64,000 nucleotides of DNA from Thalassoglobus polymorphus (GCF_007744255.1 NZ_CP036267.1:62001-126000); one strand, 5' to 3'; shown: positions 36,823 through 46,593, counted from the stretch's first letter. The notes: a model not told the origin generated them from the sequence alone. A program made the numbers and translations.

Positions 36823-37437
36823 ATGACCAGGTCGTCGAACCAGGGGTCGGAATTCGGACCTTTTGATTTCACGCAGTCGATCATGAAGTTGTGTGAAGAT
36901 CTCACAAATCGTCACGAAGCGTTCATGCACATCGACATGTCTCGCGTCGCTGTCTGTTTCGCTCAGGCCCGGTCTTCCGTTTTGCATGGGCTTCAGGCAA
37001 AACTGACTCCAATGCGTTTCGAAAACGGAGCGACGACAGGTCAACGTCAAGGACGCCTCTGGACAGTTCAGCGTCTGTACCTTGGAAAACGTGAGATGCT
37101 CTACATTCTCACATTTTATCTGCCGCGGTTTCTGGATCAATCTTTTCAAGAAAAATTCGTGACCATCTTGCACGAGCTCTATCATATCAGCCCGAGATTC
37201 GATGGAGATATCCGCCGCTTCGGTGGACGATGTCACGTTCACACGCAAAGCCAACGTGAATACGATGACCAAATGGAAGTCTTTGCTAGAGAGTATCTCT
37301 CGATGAATCCTCCAGAAGAGTTGTATTCATTCCTCAGACGCGACTTCCAGGACCTCAAACAAAAACATGGTGGGGTCATCGGGTTACAAGTCCCGATCCC
37401 GAAGTTAATCCCTATCGACGACAGCAAGACAGCCTGA
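36823..37437 (+). CDS. Putative metallopeptidase, phage-metallopeptidase-like
   Basis: A 204-residue protein with a zinc-protease signature HELYH at about 117-121, preceded by a hydrophobic stretch (VTILHELYHISPRF) and followed by GDIRRFGGRCHVHT, where a further His could be the third ligand. The layout resembles the putative phage metallopeptidase family, found in phage and bacterial genomes, and is more distantly like SprT. There is no signal peptide. An AAGGA ribosome-binding site lies 8 nt upstream. The substrate is unknown. It is 7.5 kb from the capsid-like cassette and not obviously linked to it. Confidence 0.7.
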   Translation: MTRSSNQGSEFGPFDFTQSIMKLCEDLTNRHEAFMHIDMSRVAVCFAQARSSVLHGLQAKLTPMRFENGATTGQRQGRLWTVQRLYLGKREMLYILTFYLPRFLDQSFQEKFVTILHELYHISPRFDGDIRRFGGRCHVHTQSQREYDDQMEVFAREYLSMNPPEELYSFLRRDFQDLKQKHGGVIGLQVPIPKLIPIDDSKTA

Positions 37438-37616
37438 CGGAGCCTCTTCGCATTGTGCAGAATCAAATCATTGATTTGCGAGCACATTGGTAAATGATTC
37501 GTCGTCCAGAGCAATCCAACCTTTCTCTCGCAAAGTCAAGATGGGAGTTTGGCAGTTCAGTGGCTGTGGACAGAAAGACCAAGCTTGGGTCGACTTGAGA
37601 CGGTAATCCGGCCGGA

Positions 37617-39494
37617 TCACTTCGATGACTTCTGTTTCGATCTTGTTTGTTCTCGTCTGGCGACACGCTCACGGATGAGTTCTAAAGAATCATTCGGAAT
37701 CGATGAGATGAGCCGCTTTGTGTATTCTTCCTGGGGATTTTCGTAAATCGATTCAGAGGGGCCAAATTCGACAATTTTCCCCGCGTTCATGACGGCCATC
37801 ATGTCAGACATGAATTTCACGACGCTGAGGTCGTGGCTGATGAAAACGTAGGTCAGCCCATGTTCTTCTTGAAGGTCTTTCAGCAAGTTCAAGACTTGAG
37901 CCTGAACTGAAACGTCCAATGCAGAGACTGATTCGTCGCAAATAATAAACTCAGATTTCACAGCTAACGCCCGCGCAATACTGATTCGTTGACGCTGTCC
38001 ACCGGAAAATTCATGCGGATAACGACGCAAGTGCCCCGCCTCCAGACCGACTTCCTCAAGAAGGTGTGCCGCTCGGTCTCGACGTTCTGAGCGACGTCCA
38101 AGAATTCCATGAATCATCATTGCCTCGACCAGCATCCCTTCCACGGTCATTCGAGGGTTCAGAGAACTGTATGGGTCCTGAAAGATGATTTGGACATTGC
38201 TGCGGTATTTCTTCAGGTCTTCGCCTCGCAGCGATGTGATATCAATTCCTTCGTATTGAATTTTGCCAGCTGTCATCTCAGCCAGTCGGACAATTGCTCG
38301 TCCTGTTGTTGTCTTGCCGCAGCCAGATTCTCCAACAAGGCCCAACGTTTGTCCTTGATAAACTTTCAGGTCGATCCCGTCGACCGCTTTGACGTGATCT
38401 GTCACCCGCCGAAAAACTCCGGTTCGAATTGGGTAATAGACTTTTAAGTCTTCGATCTTCAGAATCGGTCGACGTCCTTCCGGGACGGTTTTCAGATCAG
38501 CGTCTTCTTTGATCTCTGAAAAAGGATGCCCGATTTTTTGTAATTCACTTTTCGGGTGGATCAATCTTCCGCGCCCAGTCATCGAAAGTTGCTTGATCGC
38601 TTCCGCTGACAGTTGCTTCTCCTGGACCTCGTAGCTTCCATCCGGAAGCTTCTGTGCATCCATGAAATCACTGACAGTCGGCAAACGCCGAAAAGTGCTT
38701 TCCAGTTTCGGCCGGCAGGCGAGAAGACCCTTTGTGTATGGGTGCTTCGGGTTTGCAAAAATCTCTTCGACCGGACCATGCTCGACCAGTCGTCCACGGA
38801 ACATCACGGCAACGTCGTCAGCGATCTCGCCGATCACACCCAAGTCGTGAGTAATGAAGAGGATTGACATTCCGCGCTGATCACGGAGGTCTCGAAGGAG
38901 ATCGAGAATTTGCCTTTGAATTGTCACGTCGAGGGCAGTTGTCGGCTCATCAGCGATGAGGATTTCGGGGTCACAGGCGAGTGCCAGTGCGATCATGACT
39001 CTCTGTTTCTGGCCGCCAGACATCTCATGAGGATAGCTGTGAAAGCGTCGCTCTGGTTCTGGGATTCCGACTTCGTTGAAGAGGTCGATCGTTCGCCGCT
39101 TCGCTTCGGCAAAGCTCACTTTCAAGTGCCGTTGAATACCTTCGGTGACCTGCACTCCCACGCGGAATACAGGGTTCAAACTGGTTCCCGGTTCTTGGAA
39201 GATCATGCTGATGTCGCTGCCGCGCAGGTTGCGCATTTCTCGCTCGGGAAGCCGCACCAGATCTCGGCCTAAGTACGAAATCGAACCTCCAGCGATTGTT
39301 GCAGCACGGTCAGGTAGAAGCCGCATCACAGAGAGAGAAGTTACGGACTTTCCAGATCCGGACTCTCCCACGAGCCCCATGGTTTCTCCGGCATTCAATG
39401 TGAGGGTCAAGTCGTCGACAGCTTTGACGACTCCATCGGGCGAATCGAAGTATGTTTTCAGGCCCTTGATTTCCAGAACAGCTGTATCTGCCAT
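37617..39494 (-). CDS. Peptide/nickel-type ABC transporter with two fused ATPase domains
   Basis: A 625-residue protein made of two ABC ATPases in tandem, like a DppD-DppF (YejF/GsiA) fusion. The first has Walker A GESGSGKS, signature LSGG-like MSGGQKQRV and Walker B ILIADEPTTALD; the second, from about residue 330, has GESGCGKTT, FSGGQRQRIS and FIICDESVSALD. Each contains the family-typical C-terminal extension (NPKHPYTKGLLACRP and NPQEEYTKRLISSIP). It should energise uptake of oligopeptides or a similar substrate, but no permease or binding protein is in the window. It lies 38 nt downstream of the mntR-like gene on the same strand, so the two are probably co-transcribed. Confidence 0.95.
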   Translation of the reverse strand: MADTAVLEIKGLKTYFDSPDGVVKAVDDLTLTLNAGETMGLVGESGSGKSVTSLSVMRLLPDRAATIAGGSISYLGRDLVRLPEREMRNLRGSDISMIFQEPGTSLNPVFRVGVQVTEGIQRHLKVSFAEAKRRTIDLFNEVGIPEPERRFHSYPHEMSGGQKQRVMIALALACDPEILIADEPTTALDVTIQRQILDLLRDLRDQRGMSILFITHDLGVIGEIADDVAVMFRGRLVEHGPVEEIFANPKHPYTKGLLACRPKLESTFRRLPTVSDFMDAQKLPDGSYEVQEKQLSAEAIKQLSMTGRGRLIHPKSELQKIGHPFSEIKEDADLKTVPEGRRPILKIEDLKVYYPIRTGVFRRVTDHVKAVDGIDLKVYQGQTLGLVGESGCGKTTTGRAIVRLAEMTAGKIQYEGIDITSLRGEDLKKYRSNVQIIFQDPYSSLNPRMTVEGMLVEAMMIHGILGRRSERRDRAAHLLEEVGLEAGHLRRYPHEFSGGQRQRISIARALAVKSEFIICDESVSALDVSVQAQVLNLLKDLQEEHGLTYVFISHDLSVVKFMSDMMAVMNAGKIVEFGPSESIYENPQEEYTKRLISSIPNDSLELIRERVARREQTRSKQKSSK

Positions 39495-39532
39495 GTCAAA
39501 ACCTTTCGTCCTTGTATGGTTCCGTGCGTTCG

Positions 39533-39955
39533 CTATTTTGTCTGCGATTGTGAAACAAATTTCTGGAAGATCTTCAGAGTCTTCTCGCTGACATGATGCT
39601 CGATCCCCTCGGTGTCAATCTCTGCGATTTCTTCTGGAACTCCTAAGGCGACGAGGAAATTGAAAACCGTTTCATGCCGTTTGCGGGATGTTTCCGCGAG
39701 TGCTTCCCCAGATTTTGTCAGTTCAATCGGTCGATAAGGCTCCGTGGTGACGTAACCCTCTTTCTGTAATCGGCTGATGATTCGGGTCACGGTTACATGT
39801 GAAACATCGAACCGCTTCGTTAAATCGACAACCCGACAACTTCCATTTGTTTCAATAATCTCCGAGACCGCTTCGACATAGTCTTCTGCTGTTTCCGTCG
39901 CATGGTCTTTGCGAGTCCGTCTGTGTCGAGCTGCGATCTCTTTGTGTTCGTTCAT
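39533..39955 (-). CDS. mntR: MntR-like (DtxR family) metal-dependent regulator
   Basis: A 140-residue DtxR/MntR-type protein. The N-terminal winged helix covers about 20-85 (ETAEDYVEAVSEIIETNGSCRVVDLTKRFDVSHVTVTRIISRLQKEGYV) and the metal-binding and dimerisation region follows (HETVFNFLVALGVPEEIAEIDTEGIEHHVSEKTL), including the Glu/His ligands typical of MntR (E-x-x-x-H-H-V-S). It would sense Mn(II) or a related metal. It precedes the double-ATPase ABC gene in what looks like one operon, suggesting metal-responsive control of that transporter. A basic N-terminal extension (HRRTRKDHA) resembles proteobacterial MntR. Confidence 0.9.
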   Translation of the reverse strand: MNEHKEIAARHRRTRKDHATETAEDYVEAVSEIIETNGSCRVVDLTKRFDVSHVTVTRIISRLQKEGYVTTEPYRPIELTKSGEALAETSRKRHETVFNFLVALGVPEEIAEIDTEGIEHHVSEKTLKIFQKFVSQSQTK

Positions 39956-40350
39956 TGCTTTCTTCGGAATCTATTCATGCTGTTGCGGAATTTCTTCCGC
40001 TTTCGATTCTGAAGAATAGCGATTCTTCAGATAAATACGAACCACGGTTTTCGGAAGTGAGACGCAGCGTAGGGAGAGTGTATCTTGAATAAATCCGAGG
40101 TTGATCTCTCGTTTCAACTTCGTGGGAAGCAATCTGTGAGGTTCTGAACGTGGCTTTTACGGGGCCGACAAGCATTGGAAATGTCTTGAAATGCGAAAGC
40201 ATCGAGCAACACGCCTGCGATTTGCAGTCGCTTGCAAGACTTTTGAAATCGCTGTCATTGGCAGAAATGGCGATCATTTTGCTATTTTTAAAGCTGAAAA
40301 CGCCCCGTATGTTGAGTACAGAGCGGCAGATTCATTCGGTCGGCAGGGCT
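39956..40350. other. Gap between nucleoside hydrolase and mntR-like gene
   Basis: A 395-nt gap. It contains repeat copy R4 (about 40108-40190) and the presumed mntR promoter at the left. No gene was recognised. Confidence 0.5.
40108..40190 (-). repeat. Stop-codon repeat family 1, diverged copy R4
   Basis: On the - strand: ACATTTCCAATGCTTGTCGG, CCCCGTAAAAGCCACG, TTCAGAACCTCACAGATTGC and TTCCCACGAAGTTG follow the block order of R2 with substitutions. It lies about 160 nt beyond the stop of the nucleoside hydrolase gene rather than at it. Confidence 0.65.
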
Positions 40351-41313
40351 TTATTGCCCCAGCTTCGAGGCATGGATGAGACGCAGCATGTAGTCTTTCA
40401 CCCCCAGAGCATCAACGTCTGTCAGCACTTCGATGTTTTCTTTCCAGTGAGGGAGCCCTCGGCGATCAAAGACTGTCATCCCGGTCGTCAGTCCACCAGT
40501 CAGCTCGACATCAACCGTCATCGCCGTTTGCTCAAACAATTCAGGGTGAGAAACCGCCGCGACAGCGACCACTTCAGGCAGGAGAATTCCTTCCCGCCCC
40601 AGTTGATTTCTCGAGACTCGCAAGGCGAACGGAATTGTTTCGTTCAGCAATCGTCCGAGACGCGAAAAGACGTCAATTCCAAGTTGATCGTATTCGTCAA
40701 AGCTCAGACCGAATTGATGCGAAGTGTCGATCGGTAATATTGTTTTATTGGCAGGGGAGGTGAGGATCTTTTGCGAAGAGTCAGGATCAACAAACATGTT
40801 GAACTCTGCAGTCGCTGTGACATCACCGCCGACAGCCACCGACCCGCCGCAAATGATGAGTTGCTTCAGATCAGCAAGAAACGATGGTGAACGCTCAGCT
40901 GCCAACTGGAGGTTTGTAAGAGGTCCCAGTGTTAAGAGGGATAATTCGCCCGGGAATGCTCGGACAAGCTCAACAAGTAGCTTTGCAGACTCCGTCGGCT
41001 GATGAAGATCTGCCGTGATCGGCTCACATTCTCCAAGACCATACGTTCCTTGACCTTTCATGATCCCCGACAGAACCGGTGAATCGTCACAGCAAACGGC
41101 AGTGGCTCGGCTTAACCCGATCCGTGGCCAGAGTGACGGGTCAACAATAGATGTGATCGTCTGCAGGTTTCGAAACGCCTGCTCACCAGTAACCAGCCCT
41201 CCGCAAGAGGTCAATGCGATTACTTCGAGGGTTGGATCACACAACGCCAGTGCGATCGCGACAGCATCTCCAATCCCGGGATCAGCGTCAATGATCAACT
41301 TCTGGTGCGGCAT
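40351..41313 (-). CDS. Nucleoside hydrolase (IunH family) with altered Asp motif
   Basis: A 320-residue inosine-uridine-preferring nucleoside hydrolase family protein, which would cleave the N-glycosidic bond of ribonucleosides. The N-terminal Ca-binding motif reads DADPGIGDA: Asp9 and Asp11 are present, but the first Asp of the usual D-D pair is Gly15, followed by Asp16. LTLGPLTNLQLA and EFNMFVDPDSSQKIL match the family. The ATG at 41313 has GGAGGAG immediately upstream and is preferred over a GTG at 41334. Its start overlaps the end of the upstream oxidoreductase gene by 19 nt, so the two are translationally coupled. Confidence 0.9.
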   Translation of the reverse strand: MPHQKLIIDADPGIGDAVAIALALCDPTLEVIALTSCGGLVTGEQAFRNLQTITSIVDPSLWPRIGLSRATAVCCDDSPVLSGIMKGQGTYGLGECEPITADLHQPTESAKLLVELVRAFPGELSLLTLGPLTNLQLAAERSPSFLADLKQLIICGGSVAVGGDVTATAEFNMFVDPDSSQKILTSPANKTILPIDTSHQFGLSFDEYDQLGIDVFSRLGRLLNETIPFALRVSRNQLGREGILLPEVVAVAAVSHPELFEQTAMTVDVELTGGLTTGMTVFDRRGLPHWKENIEVLTDVDALGVKDYMLRLIHASKLGQ

Positions 41314-42608
41314 TTCTCCTCCGTCAATCGCCACGGATCGCGACTTTGCGATTCCAGAAAGTCATTTGCTTCGGCATCAGCTCCGAAGTTTTTCCGGTCG
41401 TGATCAAAGCTGACTTCCCGTCCCAAACGATATGCGATATTTCCTAAGTGGCACAAACTGGAACTGTTCTGGCCATCTCTCAGACCGACCACCGGAGCTG
41501 TCCGAGACGAGACGGACTTCACGAAGCTGCTCATTTGCGAATTTTTGATATCACTGGCATCGGCATGCCCATCTTGTCGGTGGTCGTAAACTTTCCAGCC
41601 ACTTCGATCGACAACAAGCATTCCCGCGTCACCGTAAAACGCAACGCCCGAAGAGCGGCCTTCAATTCCTCGATTCGACCACTGTCGATGTTCCCACACA
41701 ACTTCAACATCCGGGTAGTCGTAATGCACAGAAAGTGTGTCGGGAGTCTCTCGGTCATCTTTAAAGCTGCGTTTTCCTCCTGTGGCGACGACTCGATTTG
41801 GAAGATCGAGTTTGAGAGCCCAGCGGATCACGTCAAGATGATGCACGCCCCATAACCCCAGTTCTCCAGACCCAAAGTCCCAAAACCAGGGCCAGCTTTG
41901 ATGGAATCGATTCTCTTGAAAGGGACGGCCTTCAGCTGGCCCCAACCAGCGGTTGTAATCAACTCCCATTGGAGGTTGAGAAGTCGCACAGCGTCCGATT
42001 GATTTACGTCGATGGACTGCCCATGCTTTCGCAAGATGGATTTTACCCAGAAATCCACTCTGTACTAACTGAATCGCAGATTGAAAATGAGTCCCATGTC
42101 GCTGCGGTAAACCGACCTGCACGATGCGGTCCGTCTGTTCCGCCAGGCGGCATAAACGTTCGCCATCGTGAATCGAGTGAGCAACCGGTGTTTCCAGAAA
42201 AACATCTTTACCGGTCAGTAAAGCATCGGCTGTCATTCTTGCATGCCAGTGATCGGGAGTTGCGATCACAACCGCGTCGATATCACTCTTCTCAAGAAGT
42301 TGTTCATGCTGCCCGACTGCAACTGGCTTTGAAGTCTGTCGATTCGCAATTTCGTGCTGAGCGTACGCCAAAGAGCGAGCATCAACATCACAAATCGCTA
42401 CGATCTCCACCATGTTTGTTCGGGAGAGTGCTTCGGTCAGTTCTTCTCCTTGCGAACCAAGTCCGATCACGCCAATTTGCAGGCGCTCATTGGGCGAACT
42501 GGTGACTCCCAGGCCCATGGCTCCCGCCGCGAGTCCGGCAGCGTTTCGGGCGCTGTTTTCCAGGAAAACTCGACGGTTGTACTGCGATGATTTCGATTCG
42601 GATGCCAT
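41295..42608 (-). CDS. Gfo/Idh/MocA family oxidoreductase, exported type, with ETP in place of EKP
   Basis: A 437-residue NAD(P)-dependent-type protein. The leader NRRVFLENSARNAAGLAAGAMGL is twin-Arg-like. The Rossmann fold starts at LQIGVIGLGSQGEEL; VVIATPDHWHARMTADAL follows, and the usual EKP motif reads FLETPVAHS, so the conserved Lys is Thr. LGLWGVHHLDVIRWAL corresponds to the catalytic His helix. Loss of the EKP Lys suggests altered or lost dehydrogenase chemistry; some exported family members act as glycosidases using bound NAD, but that is inference. It overlaps the downstream nucleoside hydrolase. Confidence 0.9.
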   Translation of the reverse strand: MASESKSSQYNRRVFLENSARNAAGLAAGAMGLGVTSSPNERLQIGVIGLGSQGEELTEALSRTNMVEIVAICDVDARSLAYAQHEIANRQTSKPVAVGQHEQLLEKSDIDAVVIATPDHWHARMTADALLTGKDVFLETPVAHSIHDGERLCRLAEQTDRIVQVGLPQRHGTHFQSAIQLVQSGFLGKIHLAKAWAVHRRKSIGRCATSQPPMGVDYNRWLGPAEGRPFQENRFHQSWPWFWDFGSGELGLWGVHHLDVIRWALKLDLPNRVVATGGKRSFKDDRETPDTLSVHYDYPDVEVVWEHRQWSNRGIEGRSSGVAFYGDAGMLVVDRSGWKVYDHRQDGHADASDIKNSQMSSFVKSVSSRTAPVVGLRDGQNSSSLCHLGNIAYRLGREVSFDHDRKNFGADAEANDFLESQSRDPWRLTEEKCRTRS

Positions 42609-42716
42609 GTTTCACAAGTGGGTAGACAAAGAGAATTCGAAAGTGAATTGTACCAATCCAACCTGTCTCCCGCTACAAGATCTTCGCGAAACTTCCTCCC
42701 GGAGATCGATCGACCA

Positions 42717-44738
42717 TCAACTTTCTGAAGAGTCGTTTTGCTGTTCCCCATTCGTTTCGGTCTCGTCCCCCCTCTCGACGCCTTTTCGTGGTCCCAGGAT
42801 TTCGACCAGATGTTCGCGAGAAACAACTTCGTTTTCCATGAGTGCCGAAACAAGTTTTTCGAGGGTTTCACGATTCTCAGCCAGCGTCTTCATCGCCAGA
42901 TCCTGAGCTTCGAGCATCACAGTTCGCATTTCTTGATCGATAAGAAAAGCGGTCTGTTCGCTGTACTTGCGTTGCTCGTGCATCTCCTTGCCGAGGAACG
43001 GATGCTCGTCACTGTCACGGTAGGCGACGGGGCCAATTTTCTCGCTCATTCCCCAGGCACTGACCATGCGGCGAGCGATCTGTGATGAGCGTTTCAGGTC
43101 GTCTTCAGCTCCGGCAGAGTATTCGTCGAAGATTAGCTTCTCGGCGGTGCGACCACCGAGCATCATTGCCAACTGTTGTCGCAATCGCGTTTCGCCCATG
43201 TGGAAACGTTCTTCTTCGGGGACAAACTGAGTCACTCCCAAAGCACGTCCACGAGGAACGATTGTGACTTTGTGAACAGGGTCAACTTCGGGGAGCATCC
43301 AACCCAGAATCGCGTGTCCCGCTTCATGGTATGCGGTCATGCGACGTTCTTTTTCGTTCATGATATCTTCACGTGGGACACCCATCATGATCTTGTCGCG
43401 GGCTGAGTCGAAGTCTTCCATCTCGACTTCATTTTTCCCGTCTCGGGCAGCATGTAAAGCTGCTTCGTTCACGATGTTTTTAAGCTCTGCTCCTGAGAAT
43501 CCGATCGTTCCATTCGCAATTTCTTCGAGGTTGACTGTCTCCGCCAACTTAACTTTGCGGACATGCACTTTCAGGATGCCAAGTCGACCTTCACGGCTCG
43601 GTCGATCAACTGCGACATGCCGGTCAAATCGTCCCGGACGAAGCAGGGCAGGGTCGAGAACATCGGGACGGTTTGTTGCAGCGATCACAATCACTGCGGC
43701 ATTCGATTCGAATCCATCCATTTCACTCAAGATTTGGTTGAGAGTTTGCTCACGTTCATCGTGACCTCCACCAACTCCAGCCCCACGCACACGACCGACT
43801 GCATCAATTTCGTCAATAAACAAAATACAGGGAGCGTTTTCTTTCGCTGTCCGGAACATATCCCGGACACGACTTGCCCCCACGCCGACAAACATCTGGA
43901 TGAACTCTGAGCCGTTGATGCTGAAAAACGGAACGCCTGCTTCACCGGCGACAGCACGTGCAACGAGTGTCTTCCCGGTTCCCGGAGGACCCATCAAAAG
44001 AACCCCTTTCGGGATTTCAGCACCGAGTCGCTGAAACTTTGAGGGCTCTTTTAAAAACTCCACAACTTCTTGCAGCTCTGTCTTGGCATGCTCCATGCCT
44101 GCGACATCATCAAATGTTGTTTGGCTGTCACTTGGTTGGAATCTCTTGGCTTGGCTTTTGACGAAATTCCCGAACATCCCACCCGATCCCATCGGATCGG
44201 AAGAGCGTCGCATTGCAAAGAAGAGAAACGCCATCAACAAAATGAATGGCAATAAGTAGATCATCGACTGCAAAATCAGGATCGACATATCTTCGTTTGC
44301 CGAACCGTATTTGACGTCCTTCGCCTCCATGCGGCGCAGTAGATTTTCGTTCTCTTGAGCAGGAACGTTCGTCACGAACAGGTTCGTTAACTCAGGCGAT
44401 TTCTTCTCTTTCTCACCCTCTTTTAAGTCTTCATTCAGACCTTTGACGATGCTGTTGAGCTCGTTTTGAGCCGTCTCAACATTCTTCCACTGACCTAAAA
44501 GTTGCAGCCCTTTGAGTGAAGCGGATTTGACATTCCCCTCTTCCAACTGGCTGAGAAAGAAGGAGTATTCAACTTCTGTTCGATTGGCATTGCTGATCGC
44601 TTGCCAGCCCCACATGACCAGAATGAAGAACAGCATAATCAGCAGATAATAAGGAAGGCTGCCTCGACCCCGCGCAGCAGTTTTCTCCTGATTTTCACTT
44701 CCGCCAGTTGATTCGTTCCGTTCAGGAGAATCCGTCAT
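42717..44738 (-). CDS. ftsH: ATP-dependent zinc metalloprotease FtsH
   Basis: A 673-residue membrane AAA+ protease. Two transmembrane segments (about 29-49, [16 protein letters not shown], and 155-178, [18 protein letters not shown]) flank a periplasmic domain. The AAA module has Walker [10 protein letters not shown] near 250, Walker [14 protein letters not shown], the pore motif and the second region of homology ([20 protein letters not shown]). The zinc site is HEAGH near 470. It degrades membrane and regulatory proteins and is usually essential. The C-terminal tail is acidic and Gln/Ser-rich. It is monocistronic here. Confidence 0.97.
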   Translation of the reverse strand: MTDSPERNESTGGSENQEKTAARGRGSLPYYLLIMLFFILVMWGWQAISNANRTEVEYSFFLSQLEEGNVKSASLKGLQLLGQWKNVETAQNELNSIVKGLNEDLKEGEKEKKSPELTNLFVTNVPAQENENLLRRMEAKDVKYGSANEDMSILILQSMIYLLPFILLMAFLFFAMRRSSDPMGSGGMFGNFVKSQAKRFQPSDSQTTFDDVAGMEHAKTELQEVVEFLKEPSKFQRLGAEIPKGVLLMGPPGTGKTLVARAVAGEAGVPFFSINGSEFIQMFVGVGASRVRDMFRTAKENAPCILFIDEIDAVGRVRGAGVGGGHDEREQTLNQILSEMDGFESNAAVIVIAATNRPDVLDPALLRPGRFDRHVAVDRPSREGRLGILKVHVRKVKLAETVNLEEIANGTIGFSGAELKNIVNEAALHAARDGKNEVEMEDFDSARDKIMMGVPREDIMNEKERRMTAYHEAGHAILGWMLPEVDPVHKVTIVPRGRALGVTQFVPEEERFHMGETRLRQQLAMMLGGRTAEKLIFDEYSAGAEDDLKRSSQIARRMVSAWGMSEKIGPVAYRDSDEHPFLGKEMHEQRKYSEQTAFLIDQEMRTVMLEAQDLAMKTLAENRETLEKLVSALMENEVVSREHLVEILGPRKGVERGDETETNGEQQNDSSES

Positions 44739-44992
44739 AAGTCAACTCTGATCCATTGTGTCGAATGAACATCGGTGGGGACACATTTTCATCCCCAAAC
44801 GTCGGGCAACCCTACACGACAAAGCCCGTTCTGGCAATTGCGTAGAACCAATTGATCCTAGCCTATTTAGCGATTTCTTCTGCTTAAAGTGACAGAATTT
44901 TACCGATCTCGTCTAGCTTTGCGAGTCGGAATCCGCGCAACCACTCCGAATGGGAATGAAACCTTTCATTTCTCACACTTTGGCAAGGCACG

Positions 44993-45856
44993 ATGGATTC
45001 AACCACTCTCACTGAACGCTGCCAGGACTGGAATCAGAATCTTTCGATTGATGAAAGTCAGCGGCTCGTCAAAAATGTCGCTCTCACTGGTGAACAGTCA
45101 AAAAACGGCTACACGTATTCAGATTCGTCGCTCAAGTCGGCCGTCGCACTCTACGACTCAAAACCTGTCTTTCTCGACCATGCCAGGGATCGGACCCGGC
45201 CACACGATCGCAGCACTCGCGATCTGGTCGGTTCTATCACCAACCCGCGCTACGATCAGGGGAGAATCCGTGGAGATATTCATGTTCTCGAAACCGATTC
45301 CGGGAAAACGTTTCTCAAACTTCTGGAAATGGACACTCCTGGGATTGGCATGTCACACGTCGTCAAAGCAAAACGCTCGCTCGATGGGACAGTCGTCGAT
45401 GAAATTGTCGATGTCATATCCGTCGATGCGGTCGTCAACCCCGCGACGACCAAGACCTTCAGCGAATCAACATCAGCTGAAAATGTGACCACCGAGGAAA
45501 ACACGCCTCTGCTCAATTTTGAACAGCAAATTGAAACGCTCACCTCTGAGCAAAAACGATTGCAAATTCAAAACCGCGAACTTTCTTCACTGGTCAAAAA
45601 GTTGCAAACCAAGCAACAAGTCACGGATCTTCTTGCGGAATCGAGACTCCCTGACGGAGCTGTGACAGATTTTTTTGTTTCGCAGCTTGAAGCTGCAAGA
45701 GACAGAAAACTCCAGGAGCAAATGATTCAGGACCGCCTGAGTCTCCTCACTCCCAAGGAGGGAAGTCCCTCACTCGTCATGAGTCGAGAGAGATCTTCTC
45801 TCTTTGAATCAGCCAGTGAAGACGACCGCTTCATTCAAGCAATTCGAAAAAAGTGA
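44993..45856 (+). CDS. Phage prohead protease-like protein with scaffold-like C-terminus
   Basis: A 287-residue protein that looks like the maturation protease of an HK97-fold phage head. The N-terminal half has the arrangement KPVFLDHARD with His63, DLVGSITNPRYDQGRIRGD, and GIGMSHVVKAKRS with Ser121: a plausible His/Ser pair of the assemblin-type fold. The C-terminal half (about 170-245) is a predicted coiled coil (LLNFEQQIETLTSEQKRLQI, LSSLVKKLQTKQQ) as in fused protease-scaffold proteins. AAGG lies 5 nt before the ATG. It is the first gene of a three-gene head cassette. No terminase, portal or tail gene is present. Confidence 0.78.
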   Translation: MDSTTLTERCQDWNQNLSIDESQRLVKNVALTGEQSKNGYTYSDSSLKSAVALYDSKPVFLDHARDRTRPHDRSTRDLVGSITNPRYDQGRIRGDIHVLETDSGKTFLKLLEMDTPGIGMSHVVKAKRSLDGTVVDEIVDVISVDAVVNPATTKTFSESTSAENVTTEENTPLLNFEQQIETLTSEQKRLQIQNRELSSLVKKLQTKQQVTDLLAESRLPDGAVTDFFVSQLEAARDRKLQEQMIQDRLSLLTPKEGSPSLVMSRERSSLFESASEDDRFIQAIRKK

Positions 45857-45965
45857 CAGGTTCAATCTGCCCGGAGAGTCATTGGCGGTCATCGCTCATG
45901 ATGCCGAGCACGAATGACCTGAGTCCTCTCAAATTCTCACTCACCTTTAGCTAAAGAGTACAACC

Positions 45966-46442
45966 ATGAACAGACTTCGCTTTCGTTCTGGACAAGTTCA
46001 ATTGAGGAAAATCCGCGTCGATGCGAATACCATTATCGAAGCAGGTGATCTTCTCTGGCTCGATGGAACACTTGCACGCCCCGCTTCCGATTTGGATTGG
46101 AACACCGATCTTGCCACCACGCAGGCAGACTTTTCTGCAAAGTTTCTCGGGATCGCTCACCAAGCTTCCGGACCAGGCGATGCACTTCCGATCTCCGTCG
46201 ATATCAGTTCTGACAGCGTTTACGAACTCGATTGCAGTCCGGGCAATTATGAACTCGGCCAACCGATCGGTCCTGACGAAAACTCTTCCAGCTTGATGAA
46301 CCAGCAAATCGAAGCTGCGCCTGCCGGAAGTGCGATTGCTCGTTCTGCAGAGTTTACAAACGGGACCGTCTCATCGATCCGAGTGACACTCTGCTCAGCC
46401 TTCTGTACTTCGAGTGCCAATGTTCACGCTGGCCTCGGTTAA
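45966..46442 (+). CDS. Small capsid decoration-like protein
   Basis: A 158-residue, β-rich protein without signal peptide, placed between the protease-like and capsid-like genes. Its segments EAGDLLWLDGTLARPASD, FAKFLG-like FLGIAHQASGPGDALPI and YELDCSPGNYELGQPIGP resemble the DUF2190/decoration proteins that commonly occupy this position in phage head modules, which bind the outer capsid surface. Assignment rests on position and general composition; no catalytic motif is seen. It follows the protease gene by 109 nt with a weak AAAGAG ribosome-binding site. Confidence 0.6.
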   Translation: MNRLRFRSGQVQLRKIRVDANTIIEAGDLLWLDGTLARPASDLDWNTDLATTQADFSAKFLGIAHQASGPGDALPISVDISSDSVYELDCSPGNYELGQPIGPDENSSSLMNQQIEAAPAGSAIARSAEFTNGTVSSIRVTLCSAFCTSSANVHAGLG

Positions 46443-46593
46443 TAACTTGCGATGCTTTGGCGGCTCAACCAAGACAAAGCCCATGACATGAATTCATTCG
46501 CTTTCAATCGGCGGATTCTCTTTTGCTCAGAAATTGAATCCCAGATTTTGAATCCCATTCAGAAGACACCACTCTAGAATCGTTGAGGTCTCA

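Noticed and set aside
44889-45488. A 199-residue open frame overlapping the prohead-protease gene in another frame
   Set aside because: It is Ser/Arg-rich with no domain pattern, and it runs over the better-supported gene at 44993.
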